From Streptomyces roseochromogenus subsp. oscitans DS 12.976 (GTDB taxonomy: Bacteria > Actinomycetota > Actinomycetes > Streptomycetales > Streptomycetaceae): DNA of 58,423 nt. The DNA is taken from contig NZ_CM002285.1 in the NCBI RefSeq assembly GCF_000497445.1, positions 1,446,830 to 1,505,252 on the forward strand, in the 5' to 3' direction. Position numbers and translations under genes: made by a program. The notes under the pieces are model-generated. The model ran no database searches and was not told where the DNA came from. It was given only the letters and a program-made list of their open reading frames with translations. How positions within the stretch are numbered: position 1 is the stretch's first letter; the number at the start of each line of letters is the position of its first letter. Shown piece after piece: positions 8,222 through 16,536 of the stretch.

Positions 8222-9829
8222 TCAGCTCCGCAGCCAGGCCGCCGTGTCCTGCGGCAGTCGGCCCTCGTCGTCCAACAGGCCGCTGGAGAGCAAGAGTTGG
8301 GAGTGCCGGGGAAACTCGGCGGGGGTGGGCGCGAGGTTGACGATGCAGGTCACGCCCTCGGCGCGGGTGAAGGCGAGGACGCCCTCGGGGGTGGGCAACC
8401 AGGTCAGCGGGCAAACGCCGAAGAGGGGGCGGGCGGCGATGGCCTGGCGGTAGAGGGTGAGCATGGAGTCCGGGTCGTTCCGCTGCCGGTCGACTGCATA
8501 CGATGCCCAGTGGGCCGGCTGCGGCAGCCATGGCTCCTGCTGTGAACCGAATCCCGCATACGGCATATCGGCGGCCCACGGCAGCGGTACCCGGCATCCG
8601 TCCCGGCCGGGGTCGACTCCATGCGACCGGAAGTACATCGGATCCTGTATGCGGTCGACCGGGATCTCGGCCTCCGGCAACCCCAGCTCCTCCCCCTGGT
8701 ACAGGTACACCGCACCGGGCAGCGCCAGCGACAGCAGGGCGGCGGCCCGCGCCCGCCGGGTGCCGAGTGCCAGGTCCGTCGGGGTGCCGAAGGCTCTGGT
8801 GGCGAAGTCGAAGCCGGTGTCCGCGCGCCCGTAGCGGGTGACCGTGCGGGTGACGTCGTGGTTGCAGAGCACCCAGGTGGCCGGGGCGCCGACGGGGGCG
8901 TGCTGGGCGAGAGTGGCGTCGACGGCGGCGCGCAGCCGGGCGGCGTCCCAGGGGCAGGACAGAAAGGAGAAGTTGAAGGCGGTGTGGAGCTCGTCGGGGC
9001 GCAGATAGCGGGCGAAGCGTTCGGCGTCGGGGAGCCAGACCTCGCCGACGAAGACACCGTCGTAGGCGTCGGCCACGCGCCGCCAGGCGCGGTAGATTCC
9101 GTGGAGTTCGTCGCGGTCGACGAACGGGTGCGGCTCGGGGTGCCCGGAGAGGTCGGGCAGGTCCGGGTCCTTGGCGAGCAGGGCCGCGGAGTCGATGCGG
9201 ACACCGGCGACACCGCGTTCGAACCAGAAGCGCAGGATGTCCTCGTGTTCCTGGCGCACCGCCGGGTGGGCCCAGTTGAGGTCCGGCTGCTCGGGCGTGA
9301 ACAGGTGCAGGTACCAGTCGCCGTCGGCGAGGCGCGTCCAGACCGGTTCGCCGGAACCGACGAACTGGGACGGCCAGTCGGTGGGCGGGAGTTCGCCGTG
9401 CGCACCGCGCCCGGGCCGGAAGTGGAACAGCTCGCGCTCGGGGCTGCCGGGCCCGGCGGCGAGCGCGGCCCGGAACCACGGGTGCTGGTCGGAGACGTGG
9501 TTGGGCACGATGTCGACGATGGTCCGGATACCCAGCTCGCGCGCCTCGGCGATGAGTTTCTCGGCCTCGGCGAGAGTACCGAAGACCGGGTCGATGGCGC
9601 GGTAGTCGGCGACGTCGTAGCCGCCGTCCTTCATGGGCGACAGGTACCAGGGGCTGAACCACAGGGCGTCCACGCCGAGTTCGGCGAGATACGGCAGCCG
9701 GGCTCGGACGCCGGCGAGGTCGCCGGTTCCGTCGCCGTCGCCGTCCGCGAAGCTGCGGACGTAGACCTGGTAGATGACGGCCGAGCGCCACCAGTCGCGG
9801 TCCTTGCGGGCATAGGCGGGCTGTCCCAC
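8222..9829 (-). CDS. GH13 alpha-glucosidase (oligo-glucosidase type)
   Basis: A 535-residue cytoplasmic alpha-amylase-superfamily enzyme that would cleave imported alpha-glucosides to glucose. The conserved GH13 regions are present: DIVPNH (107-112), GVRIDSAAL with nucleophile D213, GEVWLPD with acid/base E263, and LCNHD with H324-D325. The opening (WWRSAVIYQVYVRSF) and the segment DGDGTGDLAG are typical of oligo-1,6-glucosidase/alpha-glucosidase. There is no signal peptide. GTG 9829 is chosen because AAAGG lies upstream and the first residues match family starts. It lies 56 bp after the MalG-like permease gene, in the same operon. Linkage specificity (alpha-1,4, -1,6 or -1,3) cannot be read from the sequence; the GH87 neighbour suggests alpha-1,3-linked oligosaccharides. 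Confidence 0.9.
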   Translation of the reverse strand: MGQPAYARKDRDWWRSAVIYQVYVRSFADGDGDGTGDLAGVRARLPYLAELGVDALWFSPWYLSPMKDGGYDVADYRAIDPVFGTLAEAEKLIAEARELGIRTIVDIVPNHVSDQHPWFRAALAAGPGSPERELFHFRPGRGAHGELPPTDWPSQFVGSGEPVWTRLADGDWYLHLFTPEQPDLNWAHPAVRQEHEDILRFWFERGVAGVRIDSAALLAKDPDLPDLSGHPEPHPFVDRDELHGIYRAWRRVADAYDGVFVGEVWLPDAERFARYLRPDELHTAFNFSFLSCPWDAARLRAAVDATLAQHAPVGAPATWVLCNHDVTRTVTRYGRADTGFDFATRAFGTPTDLALGTRRARAAALLSLALPGAVYLYQGEELGLPEAEIPVDRIQDPMYFRSHGVDPGRDGCRVPLPWAADMPYAGFGSQQEPWLPQPAHWASYAVDRQRNDPDSMLTLYRQAIAARPLFGVCPLTWLPTPEGVLAFTRAEGVTCIVNLAPTPAEFPRHSQLLLSSGLLDDEGRLPQDTAAWLRS

Positions 9830-9885
9830 GGAGCTTGACCTTTCTGTGAGGCGGTGCGGCGCCTTAGGCGAGGCGGTGCGGTGCG

Positions 9886-10764
9886 TCAGCCTTTGGTGCT
9901 GTCCGCGCTGATCCCGGCGATGATGTGCCGCTGGAAGACGAGGAACAGCGCCACCATCGGGATGCTCGCGATCACCATCGCGGCGATGAGCACGGTGAGC
10001 TGGATGTTCTGCGACAGCTGGACCAGGGCCACGCTGATGGGCTGCTCGTCGGTGTCGGAGAAGACCATCAGCGGCCACAGGAAGTCCTGCCAGACGGCGA
10101 CCAGCGCGAAGATCGACACCACGCCGAGGACCGGCCGGGACATGGGCAGCACCACCGACCAAAGGATGCGCAGCTTGCCGGCGCCGTCGATCTCGGCGGC
10201 CGCCAGCACATCGCGCGGCAGCTGGTCGAAGAACCGTTTGAGCAGGTAGAGGTTGAAGGCGTTGGCAACGGCCGGCAGCCAGATGCCGAGGGGGTCGTTC
10301 AGCAGGCTGGTGTGGATCAGCGGGAGGTCGGCGGCCGTCAGGTACTTGGGTACGACCAGCGCCTGCGCCGGGACCATCAGGGTGGCCAGGATGCCGCCGA
10401 GGATCACCTTGCCGAAGGCCGGCCGCAGCTTGGACAGGGCGTAGGCGGCGGCCGTGCAGAACACCAGCTGGAACGCCCAGGCGCCGGCGGCCTGTACGAC
10501 GGTGTTGCACAGGTGCCGAGGGAGCTGCATCAGGTCCCAGGCGTCGGTGTAGCCGCCGAGGTGCCAGTGGTGCGGGAGGAGGGTGGGCGGGGTCTGGGCC
10601 ACCTCGTCGGGGGACTTCATCGCGCCGGTCACCATCCAGTAGACGGGGAAGAGGAAGGCGAGCGCGAAGAGGACGACGACGGCCGTGAACACCGTCCAGT
10701 AGATCGCCTTGCCGCGCGGGCGGGCGAGGGCGGCCGGGGAGATCAGGGTGCGGGTGCTGCTCAT
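9886..10764 (-). CDS. Carbohydrate ABC transporter permease (MalG type)
   Basis: A 292-residue inner-membrane subunit of a CUT1 sugar importer. Six hydrophobic segments are visible; the first is YWTVFTAVVVLFALAFLFPVYW. The ATPase-contacting EAA loop is AAEIDGAGKLRILWSVVLPMSRP. Its ATG overlaps the stop codon of the MalF-like gene by four bases (ATGA), so translation is coupled. No ATPase gene is present in the cluster. Streptomyces CUT1 importers usually share the distant ATPase MsiK, which is the likely partner. Confidence 0.92.
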   Translation of the reverse strand: MSSTRTLISPAALARPRGKAIYWTVFTAVVVLFALAFLFPVYWMVTGAMKSPDEVAQTPPTLLPHHWHLGGYTDAWDLMQLPRHLCNTVVQAAGAWAFQLVFCTAAAYALSKLRPAFGKVILGGILATLMVPAQALVVPKYLTAADLPLIHTSLLNDPLGIWLPAVANAFNLYLLKRFFDQLPRDVLAAAEIDGAGKLRILWSVVLPMSRPVLGVVSIFALVAVWQDFLWPLMVFSDTDEQPISVALVQLSQNIQLTVLIAAMVIASIPMVALFLVFQRHIIAGISADSTKG

Positions 10765-11717
10765 GCGGTGTCCCCCTCGGTGCGGGTGAGCCGCAGATAG
10801 AGGGCGGAGAACGCGCCGAGCAGGACCAGGAGCATGACGCTGAGGGCGCAGGCGCCGCCGAAGTCGTTGTAGAGGAAGGCGTATTTGTAGATGAGGTAGA
10901 GGACGGTCACCGTGGCGTTCTCCGGGCCGCCGCCGGTGATGACGAACGGTTCGGTGAACACCTGCATGGTGGCGATGATCTGAAGGAGCATCAGCATCAG
11001 GATCACGAACCGGGTCTGCGGGACCGTGACATGCCTGACGCGCTGGAGCAGGTTCGCGCCGTCCAGTTCGGCGGCCTCGTACAGCTCGCCCGGGATGGAC
11101 TGCAGGGCGGCGAGGTAGATCAGGACGGTGCCGCCCATGTTGGCCCAGGTCGCCACGATCACCAGGGAGATGAGCGCGGTGCCGGTGCCGTTGGACCAGT
11201 TGGACGTCGGCAGGTGCAGGAAGCGCAGCGTCTCGTTGGCGAGGCCGGCTCCGGGGTCGTAGAACCACTTCCACAGCAGGGCGCTGACCACCGGCGGGAT
11301 CATCACCGGCAGGTAGACCACGACTCGGAAGAACGCCTTGGCGTGCCGTAGTTCGCCCAGGACGAGGGCGAGCAGGAAGGGGATCGCGAAGCCGGCGAGC
11401 AGGGCCAGCAGGGTGAAGGTGAGGGTGTTGCGCCAGGCCGCGCCGAACTCGGGGTCGTGCAGGACGCGGGTGAAGTTGGCGGTGCCGGCCCACTGGGGAT
11501 GCGAGCCGGGCGTGTACTTCTGGAAGGCGATGACGACCGCGCGGATCGCCGGGTACCAGGAGAACAGGGCGAAGCAGACGAGGCCGCCGAGGAGGAAGGC
11601 GTAGGCGCGGGCCTGGTCGGCGAGGCGGCGCCGCCTCCGGCCCCCTGCCGGGGGCGGCGCCGGGACCAGGGGGACGGCGGCCTTTGTCACGCGCTGCTGC
11701 CCGGCCGTCTTCGTCAT
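10761..11717 (-). CDS. Carbohydrate ABC transporter permease (MalF type)
   Basis: A 318-residue CUT1 permease. It has a basic cytoplasmic N-terminus (GGRRRRRLADQARAY), then six membrane segments beginning AFLLGGLVCFALFSWYPAI. The EAA motif is YEAAELDGANLLQRVRHVTVP. The start ATG is 5 bases from the stop of the binding-protein gene. It forms the heteromeric channel with the downstream MalG-like subunit. Confidence 0.92.
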   Translation of the reverse strand: MTKTAGQQRVTKAAVPLVPAPPPAGGRRRRRLADQARAYAFLLGGLVCFALFSWYPAIRAVVIAFQKYTPGSHPQWAGTANFTRVLHDPEFGAAWRNTLTFTLLALLAGFAIPFLLALVLGELRHAKAFFRVVVYLPVMIPPVVSALLWKWFYDPGAGLANETLRFLHLPTSNWSNGTGTALISLVIVATWANMGGTVLIYLAALQSIPGELYEAAELDGANLLQRVRHVTVPQTRFVILMLMLLQIIATMQVFTEPFVITGGGPENATVTVLYLIYKYAFLYNDFGGACALSVMLLVLLGAFSALYLRLTRTEGDTA

Positions 11718-11722
11718 CGCGG

Positions 11723-13075
11723 TCAGCTCCGGGCCAGGATGCTGTCGATCTTGCCGGACGCGTCCTTGAGGAGCTGGTCCGGGTCGGCGTCCTTCTTGGT
11801 GAGGACGGCGGAGACGACGCTGTCGAGGACGGAGTAGATCTGCTGGGCGTCCGGCGGCTCGATCTTCATCGTCAGCTGCTGGTTGCCGTCGAGGAATGCC
11901 TGGTAGTTGCCCACCGGGACATTGGCGTTGGCCTTCTTGACCTGCTGATCCTTGGCGTCGGCGGCGCCGGTGAACAGGCGCGGCTCGGGCAGGCCGACGG
12001 GGGCGTGGTACTTCTTGGCACGGGCGTAGTCGCCGAGGAAGCCCGATCCGGGGGTGAGGAACATGTGGTCGAGCCACTTCAGGCCGGCCCGGATCTGGGC
12101 CGGCGTGTCGCGCTTGTCGAACATGTAGCCGTCGCCGCCGATGAGAGTGGCCTTGCCGCCGGGCATGGGGCCGATGGCGATGTCGTCGTAGTTCGCGCCC
12201 TTCTCCTTGACCAGGATCGGGATGTTGTCGGGGGCGGCGAGATACATGCCGAGCCTGCCCGAACCCATCATCTGCTGCGCGTCGTTGATGACGAGCAGCT
12301 GCTTGCTGCCCATGGAGTTGTCGGTCCACCGCATGTCGTGCAGGTTCTGCAGGACGGCGTGGCCCTCGGGGGTGTCGATGGTGGCCTTCTTGCCGTCCGC
12401 GCCGACCACGTCGCCGCCCTGGGAGTACAGCTCGGCGGTGAAGTGCCAGCCGCCCTGGTTCTGGGCGCTGTAGTCGGCGTAGCCGACGGTGCCGTTGCCG
12501 AGGGCGGCGATCTTCTTGGCGTCGGCGCGGACCTCGTCCCAGGTGGTGGGGGGCTTGTCGGAGTCGAGGCCGGCCTTCTGAAACAGGGTGCGGTTGTAGA
12601 TCAGCCCCATGCTGTATCCGGTACGCGGGACGCCGTAGACCTTTCCGTCCACTGTGTAGATGTCCCGCAGCTGCTTCTGGATGGTGTCGTAGGACTTCAA
12701 CTCCCTCAGATACGGCGTGAGATCGGCCGCCTGGTTGATGTCCACGACGTGCTTGGCGTCGGTGAAGTACGTGTAGAAGACGTCTTCCATCTGACCGCCG
12801 GCAAGCTTGGCGTCGAAGGTCTTCGGGTCCTGGCAGGGGAAGGCGTCGTGCGCGACGACGTCGATGTCCGGGTTCTGCTTCGCGAAGGAGGCGATGTCCT
12901 CCTCGAAGAACGCGCGGTCGGCCTGGGCGCTCCTGGGCGGCTCGCAGTTGACGGTGATGCGCGTCTTGCCGCTCGCCGAGCCGTCGCCGCCCGCGCCGCA
13001 GGCGGTGGCGGCCAGAGCGAGCGAGGAACAGACGCCGATCGCGACGAAGGTACGGCGGAACCCGGTACTTCTCAC
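11723..13075 (-). CDS. Sugar ABC transporter substrate-binding lipoprotein
   Basis: A 450-residue extracellular solute-binding protein (family 1, MalE-like) of the CUT1 importer. The N-terminus is a lipoprotein signal with a near-consensus lipobox ending ALAATAC, after which Cys would be lipidated. The body has a periplasmic-binding fold, including the RTGYSMGLIYNRTLFQKAGL segment usual in oligosaccharide binders. GTG 13075 is preferred over an in-frame ATG at 13096 because AGGGGG precedes it at a suitable distance and the ATG has no ribosome site. It is the first gene of the importer unit. The ligand is unknown; an alpha-glucan oligosaccharide is inferred from the linked GH13 and GH87 genes. 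Confidence 0.9.
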   Translation of the reverse strand: MRSTGFRRTFVAIGVCSSLALAATACGAGGDGSASGKTRITVNCEPPRSAQADRAFFEEDIASFAKQNPDIDVVAHDAFPCQDPKTFDAKLAGGQMEDVFYTYFTDAKHVVDINQAADLTPYLRELKSYDTIQKQLRDIYTVDGKVYGVPRTGYSMGLIYNRTLFQKAGLDSDKPPTTWDEVRADAKKIAALGNGTVGYADYSAQNQGGWHFTAELYSQGGDVVGADGKKATIDTPEGHAVLQNLHDMRWTDNSMGSKQLLVINDAQQMMGSGRLGMYLAAPDNIPILVKEKGANYDDIAIGPMPGGKATLIGGDGYMFDKRDTPAQIRAGLKWLDHMFLTPGSGFLGDYARAKKYHAPVGLPEPRLFTGAADAKDQQVKKANANVPVGNYQAFLDGNQQLTMKIEPPDAQQIYSVLDSVVSAVLTKKDADPDQLLKDASGKIDSILARS

Positions 13076-13159
13076 GGTGGACCCCCTGATGGGCACTCAT
13101 GGCAGGAGCGGTGGGCGCCGCACACTCAAGCACCGCCGACATCAGGGTGCAAGATGTCG

Positions 13160-13172
13160 TGCAGAAACTGCA
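13160..13172. promoter_or_regulatory. LacI-type operator candidate upstream of the binding-protein gene
   Basis: TGCAG-AAA-CTGCA is a perfect 5-3-5 inverted repeat between the lacI stop and the binding-protein start. It has the same geometry as GCAAG-TCG-CTTGC upstream of lacI itself (14252-14264), consistent with one regulator reading both sites. Confidence 0.45.
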
Positions 13173-13228
13173 ATTATTTGACAGTCGGCCGGATCTTCCC
13201 GCCCTCAGCCGCGCGGATCCTCTCGCCC

Positions 13229-14227
13229 TCAGCCGCGCGGGGCTTGCGCGGTGGATCCGCGCACCACCAGCTCGGGCTCGAACAGCAGCTCCTCGGCGGG
13301 TACGGCGGTGCCGCCGATCTGCGCGTTCAGGAGCTCGACGGCCGCGCGGCCCATGGCCTCGATGGGCTGGCGGACGGTGGTCAGCGGGGGTTCGGTGCAG
13401 TTCATGAACGCCGAGTCGTCATAGCCGACGACGGAGATCCGGCCCGGGATGTCGTACCCCTTGCGGCGCGCGGCCCTGATCGCGCCGAGCGCCAGGGGGT
13501 CGCTGGCGCAGATGATGCCGGTGACACCCCGGTCGATCAGCCGGGACGCGGCCGCGTGACCGCCCTCGATGGAGAAGATCGCGCGGGCGACGAAGTCCAC
13601 CGGCAGGTCACCGGCGATCGCCCGCGCGGCGGCCAGCTTGCGCGCCGAGGGCACATGGTCGCCGGGGCCGAGGACGAGCCCGATGCGCTCGTGGCCGAGG
13701 GAGGCCAGATGCCGCCACGCCTGCTCGACGGCGACGGCGTCGTCACAGGACACGCCCGGGAAACCGAGGTCCTCGATGGCCGCGTTGACCAGTACGACGG
13801 GGATGTTGCGCTCGGCGAGGGCCCGGTAGTGGTCGTGCGGGGCGTCCGCCTGCGCGTACAGGCCGCCGGCGAAGACGACGCCAGAGACCTGCTGTTGCAG
13901 CAGCAGCTCGACGTAGTCCGCCTCCGAGACGCCGCCCTTGGTCTGTGTGCACAGCACCGGGGTGAGCCCGAGCTGGGCGAGCGCGCCACCGATGACCTCG
14001 GCGAACGCCGGGAAGATGGGGTTCTGCAGCTCCGGCAGGACCAGGCCGACGAGCCGGGCGCGTTCCCCGCGCAGCTGGGTGGGGCGCTCGTAGCCGAGGA
14101 CGTCGAGGGCTGTCAGCACCGCCTGCCGGGTGGCGTCGGAGACCCCGGGCTTGCCGTTGAGCACCCGGCTGACCGTGGCCTCGCTGACCCCGACCTTCTT
14201 GGCCACTTCCGCAAGTCGTCGCGTCAT
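13229..14227 (-). CDS. LacI-family transcriptional regulator
   Basis: A 332-residue repressor. The N-terminal helix-turn-helix (about 3-25, RLAEVAKKVGVSEATVSRVL) and hinge helix (GYERPTQLRG) are followed by a periplasmic-binding-like effector domain (about 60-330). It sits upstream of the importer operon on the same strand. It probably represses that operon and itself until an imported sugar, or a product of the GH87/GH13 enzymes, binds. A 25-bp tandem duplication (13202-13241) straddles its stop codon, so the last residues of the frame are recently duplicated sequence. Confidence 0.92.
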   Translation of the reverse strand: MTRRLAEVAKKVGVSEATVSRVLNGKPGVSDATRQAVLTALDVLGYERPTQLRGERARLVGLVLPELQNPIFPAFAEVIGGALAQLGLTPVLCTQTKGGVSEADYVELLLQQQVSGVVFAGGLYAQADAPHDHYRALAERNIPVVLVNAAIEDLGFPGVSCDDAVAVEQAWRHLASLGHERIGLVLGPGDHVPSARKLAAARAIAGDLPVDFVARAIFSIEGGHAAASRLIDRGVTGIICASDPLALGAIRAARRKGYDIPGRISVVGYDDSAFMNCTEPPLTTVRQPIEAMGRAAVELLNAQIGGTAVPAEELLFEPELVVRGSTAQAPRG

Positions 14228-14251
14228 GCGCGCAAGAGTAGCGCAAGTGAT

Positions 14252-14264
14252 GCAAGTCGCTTGC
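14252..14264. promoter_or_regulatory. LacI-type operator candidate upstream of lacI
   Basis: GCAAG-TCG-CTTGC is a perfect 5-3-5 inverted repeat 25 bases upstream of the lacI start. Three further (G)CAAG/CTTGC half-sites cluster at 14231-14270. This suggests autoregulation. Confidence 0.45.
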
Positions 14265-14336
14265 GTAAGGGTGCGTGCGTAAGCACACGACCTCAGGCGT
14301 GGGCACTCGGCTTCGGAGTGAGTGGGGTGCGTCTCC

Positions 14337-14379
14337 GACCCGGCGCCGCCGGCGACCTGAACGCCGGCGGTGCCGGGTC
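14337..14379. terminator. Strong hairpin at the 3' end of the MmyB-like gene
   Basis: Arms 14337-14354 and 14362-14379 pair over 18 positions with one mismatch and a 7-nt loop. The distal arm overlaps the first bases of the minus-strand stop codon. It would terminate the MmyB-like transcript. Confidence 0.7.
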
Positions 14380-15058
14380 AGTCCTGGGGGGCCCGGACGA
14401 CCGTGAGGTGCCCCGTCGTACCCCGCGGCACCCGGGGCCGGTGCTGGCGGCGTGCGGGCGCGGCGGGGCGGCGGTTCTCGCGCAGGACCAGCGACAGGCG
14501 CCGGTAGCCCAGCTCCCGCAGGATCTCGGGCGTCTCCTCGACGATGCGGCACTCGGTGGGGCCACGGCGCGGGTCGGGGTGGAACAGCAGCCGGACGGCC
14601 CCGTCGAGCCGGGTCGCGCTCTCGCCGACGGCCCGGATCCAGTGCGGCAGGCCCTGCCGGTAGGCGGCCTCCATGAGCGGGTCCTGGGCGATGTCGCGGC
14701 GGACCGCCTGGAGTTCGGGGTCATGACCGTACGTCTCCAGGGCGGACCTCAGGTGGGCGAGCATCGGCAGGCACCAGCCCTGCTCGTGCTCGCCGAGGAC
14801 GTCGCCCGCGTCCGGGTGGAACAGGACGAACCGCAGGAAGTTGTCCCCGGGCATGGCCGTCGCCTGCGGGCGCACCCCGCGGAAAAGTGTCTCGAACGCG
14901 CGGTTGGCCATGACCACGTCCCAGCGGTGGTCGACGACCAGGGACGGACAGGCGAGGGCGTCCAGCAGGACGGCGTAGTCCTGGAGGTACGCCTGGCTCT
15001 CGCAGGTCTCGGGGACGGGCCGCGGTGCCGGCCGCTGCCCTCCTGCCTGATGTGCCAT
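14378..15058 (-). CDS. MmyB-like ligand-binding-domain protein lacking a helix-turn-helix
   Basis: A 226-residue protein that aligns from end to end with the C-terminal ligand-binding half (PAS-like, MLTR/MmyB type) of a large Streptomyces regulator family. Typical elements are LLDALACPSLVVDHRWDVVMANRAFETLF, the DNFLRFVLFHPDAGDVL segment and the late RILFHPDPRRGP-like stretch (here VRLLFHPDPRRGP). The normal N-terminal XRE DNA-binding domain is absent: the ATG at 15058 with AGAGGGG upstream sits directly before the ligand domain. It may be a stand-alone sensor or an anti-regulator that partners another DNA-binding protein, or a truncated regulator. It is transcribed divergently from the XRE/ImmA pair. 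Confidence 0.8.
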   Translation of the reverse strand: MAHQAGGQRPAPRPVPETCESQAYLQDYAVLLDALACPSLVVDHRWDVVMANRAFETLFRGVRPQATAMPGDNFLRFVLFHPDAGDVLGEHEQGWCLPMLAHLRSALETYGHDPELQAVRRDIAQDPLMEAAYRQGLPHWIRAVGESATRLDGAVRLLFHPDPRRGPTECRIVEETPEILRELGYRRLSLVLRENRRPAAPARRQHRPRVPRGTTGHLTVVRAPQD

Positions 15059-15170
15059 CGGGAGGTCACCCCTCTTGCCTCTGCGGCCTTCACGCGGCTC
15101 TGCGATCCTGCGGCTCGCGACGAGCGCGTGTCAACTATCGTGGCATTTCGTGCCCGTTGACGGCTGAAAT

Positions 15171-15188
15171 TCGCCACAGTTGTGGCGA
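15171..15188. promoter_or_regulatory. 18-bp palindrome in a divergent promoter region
   Basis: TCGCCACA-GT-TGTGGCGA is a perfect inverted repeat. A second, wider inverted repeat (GTCAAC at 15130-15135 and GTTGAC at 15156-15161) lies 10 bases away. Both are in the 246-bp region between the MmyB-like gene and the XRE regulator. They are operator candidates for the XRE protein. Confidence 0.5.
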
Positions 15189-15304
15189 CACCTGGATGTG
15201 AGTTCGAGGCACCCGCTACTCTCCGGGAAGTTCACGGCGATCGCCCGTGAGAATGTGAAGTACGGACGCATCTGAAGCCCTTGAGAGACGTAGGAGTTCT
15301 GTCG

Positions 15305-15961
15305 GTGACGGATGGCTACGAGGATCCGGGCGCCACGGCGACCGCCCAGCTGCCGGCCGTCGTCGCCCGCGTCGCCGCGCTCGCCGACCGGCTCGGCGTG
15401 GCGCAGGCCGAGGTCTTCGACGTGGGGCGGCTCTCCGTGGCCTGTGGTGTCCCGGAGGCGGTGGTCAAGGCCCTGCTCGCCGGCCGGCCGGCGGGCGAAC
15501 CGGACGTCCAGGCGCGCTTTCTGCAGCGCCTGGGTCTGCTGCGGCGCACCCGGCTGAAACCCAACGGCCGCAAGTACACGCAGCAGGAGATCGCCGACGG
15601 CGCGGGCATGTCCCGGCAGCAGGCCGGCGCGCTCATCAACGGCGACCGGCGGCCCACCATGGAGCACTGCGACGCGCTGCAGCGCTTCTTCCGGGTGCAC
15701 GCCGGGTTCCTGACCGCGGAGGACCCCGAGGCGCTGGCGGGCGCGCTGCAGCGCACCGAGCAGGAGCTGCTGCAGAAGCTCGCCGACCGGGAGCGGGCCG
15801 CCGCAGGGGCCGCCCAGGATCCGCTGGAGCGGCTGCTGCAGGACCACGGGGTGCGCGGTATAGCGTGGCGGGCCGCGCAGTTGCCCACCGACCAGCACCG
15901 GGACAAGGTCGCCGAATGGCTCGACATGCTCCTGGAGAGCGTCAAGCGGCCCGAGTCGTGA
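15305..15961 (+). CDS. XRE-family transcriptional regulator paired with an ImmA/IrrE-like protein
   Basis: A 218-residue DNA-binding protein. The helix-turn-helix lies around residues 92-118 (YTQQEIADGAGMSRQQAGALINGDRRPT), preceded by an unusual ~90-residue N-terminal region and followed by an amphipathic C-terminal part. GTG 15305 is chosen because GGAG lies 8 bases upstream. Its stop overlaps a possible GTG of the next gene (GTGA), so the pair is co-translated. Streptomyces carry several such XRE/ImmA-like pairs. In the characterised Bacillus ImmR-ImmA and Deinococcus DdrO-IrrE systems, the peptidase cleaves the repressor. Confidence 0.85.
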   Translation: MTDGYEDPGATATAQLPAVVARVAALADRLGVAQAEVFDVGRLSVACGVPEAVVKALLAGRPAGEPDVQARFLQRLGLLRRTRLKPNGRKYTQQEIADGAGMSRQQAGALINGDRRPTMEHCDALQRFFRVHAGFLTAEDPEALAGALQRTEQELLQKLADRERAAAGAAQDPLERLLQDHGVRGIAWRAAQLPTDQHRDKVAEWLDMLLESVKRPES

Positions 15962-15975
15962 GCCGGGGGAGGACT

Positions 15976-16533
15976 GTGGGCATCGGCAGGGACATGCGCC
16001 GGCTGTGCAACGAGCTGGTGGGCGGGCTGAAGCTGTCCGCGCCGGCGCCACCGCGGGAGCTGTACCGCGCGCTGTGCGACACGATGGGCCGCCGCCGCGG
16101 CCGCCCGGTGCACTTCCGTGCGGCCGCCTTCCCGCCGGGAACCGCGAGCGGACTGTGGCTGGACCTGAGCGACCGCGACCTCGTCGTGGTGGAGGAACGC
16201 ACCGCGCCCGACCATCAGTTGGTGATCCTCGGACACGAGCTGTGGCACATGCAGGCCGACCACCGCGGACACCATGTCGACGGCATCGGGGTCGCCACGC
16301 GGCTGGTGCAGGACGACACCGACCAGGACGCGCTGCAAGCCACGGTGCAGCGGGTCGCGGCCCGGACCCGCTTCGACCTCGCCGAGGAGCGCGCGGCCGA
16401 GACCTTCGGCCTGCTGCTGGCCAGCAAGTGCCGTACCTGGCTGGCCGGTTCGGCCCTGCGGGTCCCGGTGCTGCGCGACGACGTGGCCGGCCGGATCGAG
16501 GCCTCCCTGGGGTATCCGGGGGCGCAGGGCTGA
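15976..16533 (+). CDS. ImmA/IrrE-type zinc metallopeptidase domain protein
   Basis: A ~185-residue small protein with the zinc-binding motif HELWH at residues 87-91 (LVILGHELWHMQAD) and a downstream acidic segment (DLAEERAAETFGLLL) that could supply the third ligand. This layout is shared with the ImmA/IrrE/COG2856 peptidases. It lies directly downstream of the XRE regulator and probably acts on it, either by cleavage or as the toxin-like half of the pair. The start is uncertain: GTG 15976 has a rich purine run 3 bases upstream, while GTG 15958 overlaps the preceding stop and adds six residues. It could also be a non-proteolytic member. Confidence 0.78.
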   Translation: MGIGRDMRRLCNELVGGLKLSAPAPPRELYRALCDTMGRRRGRPVHFRAAAFPPGTASGLWLDLSDRDLVVVEERTAPDHQLVILGHELWHMQADHRGHHVDGIGVATRLVQDDTDQDALQATVQRVAARTRFDLAEERAAETFGLLLASKCRTWLAGSALRVPVLRDDVAGRIEASLGYPGAQG

Positions 16534-16536
16534 CCT

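Noticed and set aside
9886..13142. Fused permease or binding-protein ORFs extending past their starts
   Set aside because: The long frames simply run on upstream in high-GC DNA. Ribosome sites and ATGA overlaps define separate permease and binding-protein genes.
11684..15160. A 1158-codon plus-strand open frame across the sugar locus
   Set aside because: It is antisense to the importer, lacI and MmyB-like genes, all of which have clear family motifs. Long stop-free antisense frames are expected at this GC content.
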